Assembly: GCA_900543615.1 (NCBI GenBank)
Contig: UQSC01000031.1
Coordinates: forward strand, 1-17,447
DNA from: an uncultured Collinsella sp.
GTDB taxonomy: Bacteria > Actinomycetota > Coriobacteriia > Coriobacteriales > Coriobacteriaceae
Length of the DNA stretch: 17,447 nt
Direction: 5' to 3'
Under the pieces are notes generated by a model, which did not search any database, had not been told where the DNA came from, and saw nothing but the letters and a program-made list of their open reading frames with translations. The translations under genes and the position numbers were made by a program. Position 1 is the stretch's first letter. Each line of letters begins with the position of its first letter. Shown one piece after another: positions 8,433 through 14,207 of this stretch.

Positions 8433-8927
8433 TTACTTTCCTTCCTTCGCGGGCTTGAAGTCATAGGTGGGCTTCAACTTGCACTTCTTAACATCAGAGA
8501 AATCGAGGGTAACGGACTCGCCGTCCTCGAGCTCGAGGGTCACGTTCGTCTCGGTGGCGGCGGCAATCTTGCCGGCGTACTTGCGACGGCCCTCGGTGGC
8601 GGTGGAGGTGAGCTCGCAGTTCTCGCCCACAAAGCGGGCAAAGTCACGCGGGCGGCGCAACGGGCGCGCCATACCCGGGCTCGACACCTCGAGCGTATAG
8701 CTCGAAGAGATGGGGTCGAGCTCCTCAATCACATCGCCGACCCATTTGGTGTTGGCCGTGACGTCATTGAGCGACAGGCTCTGACCCTCGGCACCCTCGA
8801 TACGCACACGCACGCAGGGGGCCTTGGTGGCACCCACGAGCTCAACGTCGACGATGTCGATATCGTGCTGGGGAGCAACGGCCTCGAGCGCGTCGATGAT
8901 CGCCTGCTCGGTCTTGGTCTTGACCAT
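8433..8927 (-). CDS. rimP: ribosome maturation factor RimP
   Basis: Needed for maturation of the 30S ribosomal subunit. The 164-residue product has the RimP_N fold (VDVELVGATKAPCVRVRIEG) and the signature YTLEVSSPGMARPLRRPRDFARFVGE. The SPG.dRPL-type motif is replaced here by SPGMARPL. A C-terminal Sm-like domain follows, with DGESVTLDFSDVKKCKLKP at its end. The frame is open upstream for another 79 codons, but ATG 8927-8925 is preceded at ideal spacing by TGGAGGTG (8940-8933). The upstream part would cover the promoter and terminator hairpin, so the short form is chosen. It is the first gene of the operon, and nusA begins one base after its stop. Confidence 0.94.
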   Translation of the reverse strand: MVKTKTEQAIIDALEAVAPQHDIDIVDVELVGATKAPCVRVRIEGAEGQSLSLNDVTANTKWVGDVIEELDPISSSYTLEVSSPGMARPLRRPRDFARFVGENCELTSTATEGRRKYAGKIAAATETNVTLELEDGESVTLDFSDVKKCKLKPTYDFKPAKEGK

Positions 8928-8944
8928 TGCGGCACCTCCATCCA

Positions 8945-8980
8945 TACAAAAAAGAAGCGGGGCCGAAACCCCACTTCTTT
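8945..8980 (-). terminator. intrinsic terminator / attenuator in the rimP-nusA leader
   Basis: On the minus strand, AAAGAAGTGGGG (8980-8969), loop TTTCGG, and CCCCGCTTCTTT (8962-8951) form a 12-bp stem. One pair is a G-U wobble on the minus-strand RNA; on the plus-strand RNA the same position would be a C-A mismatch, so the minus strand is the functional one. The stem runs into a T6 tract. The element sits after the promoter at 9006-9034 and about 18 bases before the rimP ribosome-binding site. It is therefore inside the operon's own leader, where it would act as an attenuator; it could also stop leuS read-through. Confidence 0.8.
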
Positions 8981-9005
8981 CAATTACAACTTCATTTGCA
9001 AGCAA

Positions 9006-9034
9006 ACTATACCAATACCTGCACAAACGTGCAA
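9006..9034 (-). promoter_or_regulatory. promoter of the rimP-nusA-infB-...-dnaG operon
   Basis: On the minus strand, -35 TTGCAC (9034-9029), a 17-base spacer, and -10 TATAGT (9011-9006). TGG directly before the -10 makes it an extended -10 element. The predicted transcription start is near 8999, giving a leader of about 72 nt that contains the attenuator hairpin. Of the promoters I can see in this window, it is the best match to the housekeeping-sigma consensus. Confidence 0.75.
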
Positions 9035-9119
9035 CCACAACACAAACCCGCAGGTCAGCGTGAGCACAGGTTCTCCACAAGAAATGGATAATTGGGTGTT
9101 GTCGCAAGTATCCATAACC

Positions 9120-9161
9120 AAAGCGAGGGGCGACTCCCTGCGGAATCGTCCCTCGCTTTTT
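9120..9161 (-). terminator. terminator hairpin after leuS
   Basis: Arms 9120-9129 (AAAGCGAGGG) and 9150-9159 (CCCTCGCTTT) are perfectly complementary. Pairing continues inward almost to a four-base loop around 9138-9141. The hairpin lies 24 bases after the leuS stop. The better T-run (TTTTT, 9157-9161) is on the plus strand, while the minus strand has only TTTGGTT, so the hairpin may work in both directions. No plus-strand gene leads into it. Confidence 0.65.
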
Positions 9162-9184
9162 CATGTCAGCTATGCGCGCGGCGC

Positions 9185-11761
9185 TTACTTGACCACCAGG
9201 TTAACCAGCTTGCCGGGCACGCAGATGGCCTTGACGACCGTCTTGCCCTCAAGCCACTTGGCAACGGCTTCCTCAGCGGCAGCCTGCATCTCCTCGTTGG
9301 AGGCGTCGCGGGCGACGTCAATGCGGCCACGGACCTTGCCGAGCACCTGTACGACGATCTGCACCGTGTCCTCGATGGACTCGGCCAGGTCGAACTCGGG
9401 CCAGGCGGCGGTGTAGGCATTGCCCTCACAGCCGAGCGCCTCGTGCCACAGCTCGTCGGCCCAGAACGGGCAGATGGGAGCAAGGACGCTCACGATATCC
9501 TTGGCCACACCGTAGCACAGCGCCTTGTCACGGGAATCGCCCTCGGTGGCGTTGAGGTAGGCACTCGCGGCGTTGACGAGCTCCATGACGGCAGAGATCG
9601 CAGTGTTGAACTGACCGCGGTCAAAGTCCTCGGTGCACTTGGCAATGGTGCGATGACGCTCGCGATAGAGCTTCATCGCGACCTCGTCGAGCGCGGACTT
9701 GTCAAAGGCCACGTTGGCGTCGCCGGACTGGACGAGCTGCCAGACGATACGCCAGGCGCGCTTAATGAAGCGGTTAGCGCCCTCGACGGCCTTGGGATCC
9801 CAGTCGAAGTCCTTCTCGGGCGGGGCGATAAACAGGATCGCCAGACGCATGGTGTCGGCGCCGTAGGGCTCGATGACCGAGCTCGGGGGCACGACGTTGC
9901 CCTTAGACTTGGACATGGTGTCGCCATTCTCGTCCTTGACCATGCCCTGGCACAACAGGTTGGTGAAGGGCTCGTCAACACTCAGCAGACCCAGGTCGCG
10001 TAGGGCCTTGGTAAAGAAGCGGCTGTAGAGCAGGTGCAAAATGGCGTGCTCGATGCCGCCAATGTAGTTATCGACGGGCATCCAACGGTCGGCAGCCTCG
10101 CGGGAGAAGGGCAGCTCGGTGTTGTGCGGGTCGGTATAGCGCAGGTAATACCAGCTGGAGCAGGTGAAGGTGTCCATGGTATCGGTCTCGCGCTTGGCCG
10201 GGCGGCCGCAGACCGGGCAGGTGGTCTCGTAGAACTCCTTGCACTCGGCGAGGGTCTCGCCGGCACCCAGGTCCAGGTTCTCGGGCAGCGTCACCGGCAG
10301 CTGGTCCTCGGGCACGGGCACGATGCCGCAGTGCTCGCAGTGGATGGCCGGGATGGGGTTGCCCCAGTAGCGCTGACGGCTGATGAGCCAGTCGCGCAGA
10401 CGGAACTCGACCTTGCGACGACCGCAGCCCATGGCCTCGAGGTCGGCCACGATGGCAGCCTCGCCCTCGGAGTGCTTGCCGCCGCGCATGCCGGTGTACT
10501 TGCCGGACTGGACAAGCGTGCCCTCGGCAGCGTGGGCGCAATCCCAGTCGACGGTCTCGGCATGGAAGGTATCGATGGTCTCGCCACTAGCCTCGACGGC
10601 AGCGCGGTCGTCATCGTCCAGGATGATCGGCACAATAGGCAGGTCATACTTGCGGGCAAACTCAAAGTCGCGCTGGTCGCCGCAGGGAACGGCCATGACG
10701 GCGCCGGTGCCGTAGTCGGCAACGACATAATCGGCAACCCACACGGGGACCTTCTCGCCGTTGACGGGGTTCACCACGTAGCGGCCGGTAAAGGCACCGT
10801 GCTTCTCGAGGGTGCCCTGGGCACGCTCGACGGCGGAGATGTGCTTGGAGTCCTCGACGATCTTGGTGACGGCCTCCTCGTACTCTGAGCCCTCGACGAG
10901 CTCATGCAGACGAGCGTACTCGGGGGCCAGGACAAAGAAGGACACGCCAAAAAGGGTATCGGCACGCGTGGTGAAGACGGTGATCTTGCCCTCATCGCCC
11001 TCGATGGGCTCGCCATCCTGGTCGCACAGGGTAAAGTCGACCTCGGCGCCCTCGGAGCGACCGATCCAGTTGGCCTGCATCTGCTTGACGCGCTCGGGCC
11101 AGCCGGGGAGCTTCTCCAGATCGTCGAGCAGCTCCTGGGAGTACTCGGTGATCTTGAAGTACCATTGCTCAAGATCGCGCTTCTCGGGCTCGGTGCCGCA
11201 GCGCCAGCACTTGCCCTCGGTGACCTGCTCGTTGGCCAGAACGGTCTTGCAGGTGGGACACCAGTTGACCGGGTTCTTCTTGCGGTAGACCAGGCCCTTT
11301 TCCCACAGCTTCTCAAAGATCCACTGACCCCAACGGTAGTAGTCGGGGCTGCAGGTCTTGACCATGCGATCCAGATCGTAGGAGAAGCCCATGCGCTTCA
11401 TCGTGGTGAGCGCCTGGTCCATGTTCTTATACGTCCAGGCAGCAGCCTGCGTGTTGTGCTTGATGGCGGCGTTCTCGGCAGGCAGGCCAAAGGCGTCAAA
11501 GCCGATGGGATGCAGCACGTCAAAGCCGCGCATGCGGGCCTGACGGGCCATGGCATCGCCGATGGTGTAGTTGCGCGCGTGGCCCATGTGCAGGTCGCCC
11601 GACGGATACGGGAACATCTCGAGCACGTACTTCTTGGGCTTACTGTCGTCGGTGTCGACGGCAAAGAGGTTAGAGTCCTCCCAGGCCTTCATCCACTTGG
11701 ACTCAATGGCCTGCGCGTCGTAAGCAGGAATCTCGTCCTTATGATCTGTGCAATCGCACAT
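9185..11761 (-). CDS. leuS: leucyl-tRNA synthetase
   Basis: Charges tRNA-Leu with leucine. The 858 residues carry the class I motifs HMGH (58-61, in PSGDLHMGHARNY) and TMSKS (about 615-619, the KMSKS equivalent). Zinc-type cysteine pairs are visible in WCPTCKTVL...CWRCG and in CEHCG...CPVCGRP. A large editing (CP1) domain follows the first half, including FTTRADTLFG. The length agrees with bacterial LeuRS. ATG 11761-11759 is preceded by AAAGGAG at ideal spacing. The frame stays open another 54 codons upstream, but that part overlays a long RNA hairpin and looks nothing like LeuRS, so it was excluded. The gene is monocistronic, with its own leader and its own terminator. Confidence 0.97.
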   Translation of the reverse strand: MCDCTDHKDEIPAYDAQAIESKWMKAWEDSNLFAVDTDDSKPKKYVLEMFPYPSGDLHMGHARNYTIGDAMARQARMRGFDVLHPIGFDAFGLPAENAAIKHNTQAAAWTYKNMDQALTTMKRMGFSYDLDRMVKTCSPDYYRWGQWIFEKLWEKGLVYRKKNPVNWCPTCKTVLANEQVTEGKCWRCGTEPEKRDLEQWYFKITEYSQELLDDLEKLPGWPERVKQMQANWIGRSEGAEVDFTLCDQDGEPIEGDEGKITVFTTRADTLFGVSFFVLAPEYARLHELVEGSEYEEAVTKIVEDSKHISAVERAQGTLEKHGAFTGRYVVNPVNGEKVPVWVADYVVADYGTGAVMAVPCGDQRDFEFARKYDLPIVPIILDDDDRAAVEASGETIDTFHAETVDWDCAHAAEGTLVQSGKYTGMRGGKHSEGEAAIVADLEAMGCGRRKVEFRLRDWLISRQRYWGNPIPAIHCEHCGIVPVPEDQLPVTLPENLDLGAGETLAECKEFYETTCPVCGRPAKRETDTMDTFTCSSWYYLRYTDPHNTELPFSREAADRWMPVDNYIGGIEHAILHLLYSRFFTKALRDLGLLSVDEPFTNLLCQGMVKDENGDTMSKSKGNVVPPSSVIEPYGADTMRLAILFIAPPEKDFDWDPKAVEGANRFIKRAWRIVWQLVQSGDANVAFDKSALDEVAMKLYRERHRTIAKCTEDFDRGQFNTAISAVMELVNAASAYLNATEGDSRDKALCYGVAKDIVSVLAPICPFWADELWHEALGCEGNAYTAAWPEFDLAESIEDTVQIVVQVLGKVRGRIDVARDASNEEMQAAAEEAVAKWLEGKTVVKAICVPGKLVNLVVK

Positions 11762-11787
11762 ATCAGCTCCTTTGTTATCTCGGTTGG

Positions 11788-11906
11788 GGCGGGGCGCTCT
11801 TACCTTTACTCGCTGCTGCGGACAGTCCTGCGCAAGACGAAGAGCACATTTAGTGCTCTTCTTTGCGTGCGGAACTTGCAGCGAGCAAAGGTAAGAACGC
11901 CCCGCC
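11788..11906 (-). repeat. 119-nt near-perfect hairpin in the leuS leader
   Basis: Outer arms 11788-11816 and 11878-11906 pair at 27 of 29 positions (runs of 9, 10 and 8 bp split by single mismatches). The apex is a perfect 9-bp stem, GAAGAGCAC (11839-11847) with GTGCTCTTC (11853-11861), closing a 5-base loop. Between them lie partly pairing segments. It lies between the leuS promoter candidate and the leuS ribosome-binding site. There is no T-run and no T-box consensus (UGGNACC), so it is neither an intrinsic terminator nor a T-box riboswitch that I can recognise. Confidence 0.75.
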
Positions 11907-11924
11907 ACATCGTTAACTCGCATG

Positions 11925-11933
11925 ATGATAGCA
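11925..11933 (-). promoter_or_regulatory. candidate extended -10 promoter for leuS
   Basis: The minus strand reads TGCTATCAT, an extended -10 (TGn plus TATCAT, 11930-11925). No convincing -35 box is seen 17 bases upstream. A start near 11918 would give a leader of about 155 nt containing the large hairpin. Confidence 0.4.
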
Positions 11934-11941
11934 AATACGAC

Positions 11942-11976
11942 AAGCGAGATGCCTGCGACTTGCAGGCATCTCGCTT
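11942..11976 (-). terminator. guaB terminator hairpin
   Basis: Perfect 15-bp stem (AAGCGAGATGCCTGC, 11942-11956, with its complement at 11962-11976) and a 5-base loop, 48 bases after the guaB stop. The T-tract is weak on both strands. A second small stem, GGTTGA-TAC-TCAACC (11991-12005), lies closer to the stop codon. Confidence 0.7.
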
Positions 11977-12024
11977 TATCTAAATAACGTGGTTGATACT
12001 CAACCTTTATGTTCAGCTCTTATC

Positions 12025-13536
12025 CTATCGATAAGACACAGACTGCTGCGAATCCTTGACCACAACATCGTGGGCGCCGCCTTCGACGATGGAGGTGGAG
12101 CTTACCAGGGTCAGGCGTGCCTTTTCCTGGAGCTCGGGGATCGAGAGGGCGCCGCAGTTGCACATCGTTGACTTGACCTTGTAGAGCGTGCCGCCCACGC
12201 CGTCCTTGAGGGAACCGGCGTAGGGAACGTAGGAGTCGACGCCCTCGACGAAGCTAAGCTTCGCGGCGCCGCCCAGGTCGTAGCGCTGCCAGTTGCGAGC
12301 ACGCGCAGAACCCTCGCCCCAGTACTCCTTCATGTACTGACCGTTGACGTTGACGCGCTCGGTCGGGCTCTCGTCAAAGCGGGCGAAGTAGCGGCCCAGC
12401 ATCATAAAGTCGGCACCCATGGCAAGGGCGAGCGTCATGTGGTAGTCGTAGACGATGCCGCCGTCGGAGCACACGGGCACGTAGACACCGGTCTCCTCGT
12501 AGTACTCGTCGCGAGCGCGGCAGACGTCGATCAGCGCGGTGGCCTGGCCACGGCCGATGCCCTTGGTCTCACGGGTGATGCAGATGGAGCCACCGCCGAT
12601 ACCGACCTTGATGAAGTCGGCACCGCAGTCCGCCAAAAAGCGGAAGCCCTCGGCGTCGACGACGTTACCGGCACCGACCTTGACGTCCTCGCCATAGTTG
12701 GCGCGGATCCACTCGATGGTGCGCTTCTGCCACTCGCTGAAGCCCTCAGAAGAGTCGATGCACAGGACATCGGCGCCGGCCTCGATAAGCAGCGGCACGC
12801 GCTCGGCATAGTCGCGGGTGTTGATACCGGCGCCGACCATGTAGCGCTTGTCGTTATCGAGCAGCTCGTTGGGGTTGGTCTTGTGGCTGTCGTAGTCCTT
12901 GCGGAAGACGATGCCCATCAGGTGATCGTAGTCGTCGACGATGGGCAGGGCGTTGAGCTTGTTGTCCCAGATGACGTCGTTGGCAACCTTGAGGCTGATG
13001 TTCTTGTCGCCCACGATGAGCTGCTCACGCGGGGTCATGAACTCGGAGACCTTCGTCTGGTGGTCATCGCGGCTGGGGCGATAGTCACGGCTGGTGACGA
13101 TGCCCAGGAGCTTACCCTTGGGAGTGCCGTCGTCGGTAACCGGCATGGTGGAGTGACCGGTCTTCTCCTTGAGCTCGATGACCTGCTCCATGGTCATGTC
13201 GGGGGTCAGCGTGGAATCGGACTGAACGAAGCCGGCCTTGTGATCCTTGACGGCCTTGACCATAGCGGCCTCGGACTCGGCGCTCTGGGAACCGTAAATG
13301 AAGGACAGGCCACCCTCGGTAGCGAGCGCGACACCCATGTCGACGCCCGAGACGGACTGCATGATGGCGGAAACCATGGGGATGTTCAGGGTGATTGCCG
13401 GCTTCTCACCGCGCTTGAAGCGGGTCAGCGGCGTCTTAAGAGAGACGTTGTTGGGGATGCACTGCGAGGACGAGTAGCCAGGGACCAGCAGATACTCCGA
13501 AAACGTGTGGGACTCACCGGGAAAGAACGTAGCCAT
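12025..13536 (-). CDS. guaB: IMP dehydrogenase (Tritrichomonas-like subtype)
   Basis: Oxidises IMP to XMP with NAD, the first committed step to GTP. The 503 residues fit the family. A catalytic barrel is interrupted at about 95-220 by a CBS pair (SDSTLTPDMTM..., VSEFMTPREQLIV...). The active-site loop is VGIGGGSICIT with nucleophile C319. D261 sits in CIDSSEGFSEWQK, and the mobile flap ARARNWQRYDLGG holds the R418-Y419 dyad. EGVDSYVPYAG and KSTMCNCGAL follow. Many features depart from E. coli GuaB and follow the T. foetus enzyme as I remember it, including the same length and residue numbers. Start ATG 13536 has AAAAAGGAG as ribosome-binding site. The gene is single, divergent from the ModE-like gene, and ends at a strong hairpin. 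Confidence 0.95.
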   Translation of the reverse strand: MATFFPGESHTFSEYLLVPGYSSSQCIPNNVSLKTPLTRFKRGEKPAITLNIPMVSAIMQSVSGVDMGVALATEGGLSFIYGSQSAESEAAMVKAVKDHKAGFVQSDSTLTPDMTMEQVIELKEKTGHSTMPVTDDGTPKGKLLGIVTSRDYRPSRDDHQTKVSEFMTPREQLIVGDKNISLKVANDVIWDNKLNALPIVDDYDHLMGIVFRKDYDSHKTNPNELLDNDKRYMVGAGINTRDYAERVPLLIEAGADVLCIDSSEGFSEWQKRTIEWIRANYGEDVKVGAGNVVDAEGFRFLADCGADFIKVGIGGGSICITRETKGIGRGQATALIDVCRARDEYYEETGVYVPVCSDGGIVYDYHMTLALAMGADFMMLGRYFARFDESPTERVNVNGQYMKEYWGEGSARARNWQRYDLGGAAKLSFVEGVDSYVPYAGSLKDGVGGTLYKVKSTMCNCGALSIPELQEKARLTLVSSTSIVEGGAHDVVVKDSQQSVSYR

Positions 13537-13586
13537 GTTTCTCCTTTTTCCATGCGACCGGTCGGCTGCAGGCCTCGTAGGACCCA

Positions 13587-13624
13587 GCCCAACCTTGGGC
13601 GCCCAATACTGGGGAAGTATCTTA
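13587..13624 (-). promoter_or_regulatory. guaB upstream palindrome with possible -10
   Basis: A perfect 12-bp palindrome TTGGGCGCCCAA (13595-13606) is flanked by another GCCCAA (13587-13592), so the half-site occurs three times in 20 bases in alternating orientation. On the minus strand a TAAGAT -10-like box (13624-13619) precedes it without a good -35. If that box is real, the palindrome would lie just after the transcription start, a usual operator position. It could equally fold in the guaB leader RNA. Confidence 0.35.
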
Positions 13625-13729
13625 ACGCACTTTGACTGCTACAATGCATGATTTAAGAAGAGCACACGAGGGTTTGACGCAGGCTTTGCGTTTGCCCAGC
13701 AAACACTTTAGCGGGGAGACGTGGAGCAC

Positions 13730-14074
13730 ATGGAGTACAAGACGACGGCAAAGTTGGTCATTCAAGCGTGCGATAAGGATCTGCCGGGCGTGTTCGGCCA
13801 CGGCTGCGTCTTGCTGCTGCAAGGTATTTCCCGCGAGCACTCGCTCAACCGCGCCGCCAAGAGCATGGGCATGGCGTATTCCAAGGCATGGCGCATTGTG
13901 AACGAAGCCGAAGGCCAGCTGGGCTGCAAGCTCATCGAGCGCGACGGCGCCCGCGGATCCACCCTCACCCCCGCCGGCGAGCGAGCCATAGCGGTCTACG
14001 AGGAGCTGCAGGCCGACATCAACAACGTCATCGCCACCAAAGCCGACGCCCTCATCGCCAGCATCAAAAAGTAG
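13730..14074 (+). CDS. small ModE-type winged-helix DNA-binding protein
   Basis: The only plus-strand gene. The 114 residues match the DNA-binding half of ModE-like (LysR-type HTH) regulators. The helix-turn-helix region is SLNRAAKSMGMAYSKAWRIV (38-57), and the wing GCKLIERDGARGSTLTPAGER (65-85) ends in the typical LTPAGE motif. A final helix (86-110) probably dimerises. There is no TOBE/molybdate-binding domain, so the signal it senses is unknown, and no molybdate transport genes are in the window. The ATG at 13730 is chosen; an in-frame GTG lies at 13721, and GGGGAG (13713-13718) is the nearest purine run, so the start is uncertain. A TTGACT box at 13632-13637 could be a -35, but the -10 is poor. 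It is divergent from guaB, and autoregulation or control of guaB is possible but not shown. Confidence 0.85.
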   Translation: MEYKTTAKLVIQACDKDLPGVFGHGCVLLLQGISREHSLNRAAKSMGMAYSKAWRIVNEAEGQLGCKLIERDGARGSTLTPAGERAIAVYEELQADINNVIATKADALIASIKK

Positions 14075-14113
14075 CCCATTTGGGACGGGGCCTTATAGCC
14101 ACACAACCCCTTC

Positions 14114-14190
14114 TCATAAGTTGCGGTGAAATAGGGACTGTTTATGCGGTTAAAGCCGTAAATCAATCCCTATTTCACCGCAACTTATGA
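14114..14190. repeat. palindromic element with perfect 24-bp arms
   Basis: Arms 14114-14137 and 14167-14190 are exact reverse complements, each containing GTTGCGGTGAAATAGGGA on the left arm. The 29-base centre folds further (TTTA...TAAA, CGG...CCG). Neither side has a T-run, so it is not a standard intrinsic terminator, although it lies between two converging genes. It looks like a dispersed palindromic repeat of the REP or MITE kind. Copies elsewhere in the genome cannot be seen from this window. Confidence 0.75.
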
Positions 14191-14207
14191 AGTCGAGGAT
14201 GATTTAG

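Noticed and set aside
7145..8458. Long plus-strand open frame (about 437 codons) opposite nusA
   Set aside because: A shadow caused by GC-rich codon use. No recognisable motifs, and the real NusA domains are on the minus strand.
9069..9079. DnaA-box-like TTCTCCACA between leuS and rimP
   Set aside because: A single copy with a mismatch at a key position. No cluster or AT-rich unwinding region, so there is no evidence of a replication origin.
8928..9164. 79-codon N-terminal extension of rimP
   Set aside because: It would span the promoter and attenuator hairpin. ATG 8927 has a near-perfect ribosome-binding site and RimP homology starts there.
11762..11923. 54-codon N-terminal extension of leuS
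   Set aside because: The frame is open, but it covers the structured leader, has no LeuRS similarity, and the ATG at 11761 has an ideal AAAGGAG ribosome-binding site.
11762..12024. T-box riboswitch upstream of leuS
   Set aside because: No UGGNACC T-box sequence, no clear specifier loop and no terminator/antiterminator pair were found.
13632..13901. Plus-strand open frame overlapping the ModE-like gene
   Set aside because: It is in another frame of the same region and has no domain, whereas the 13730-14074 frame shows a clear winged helix.
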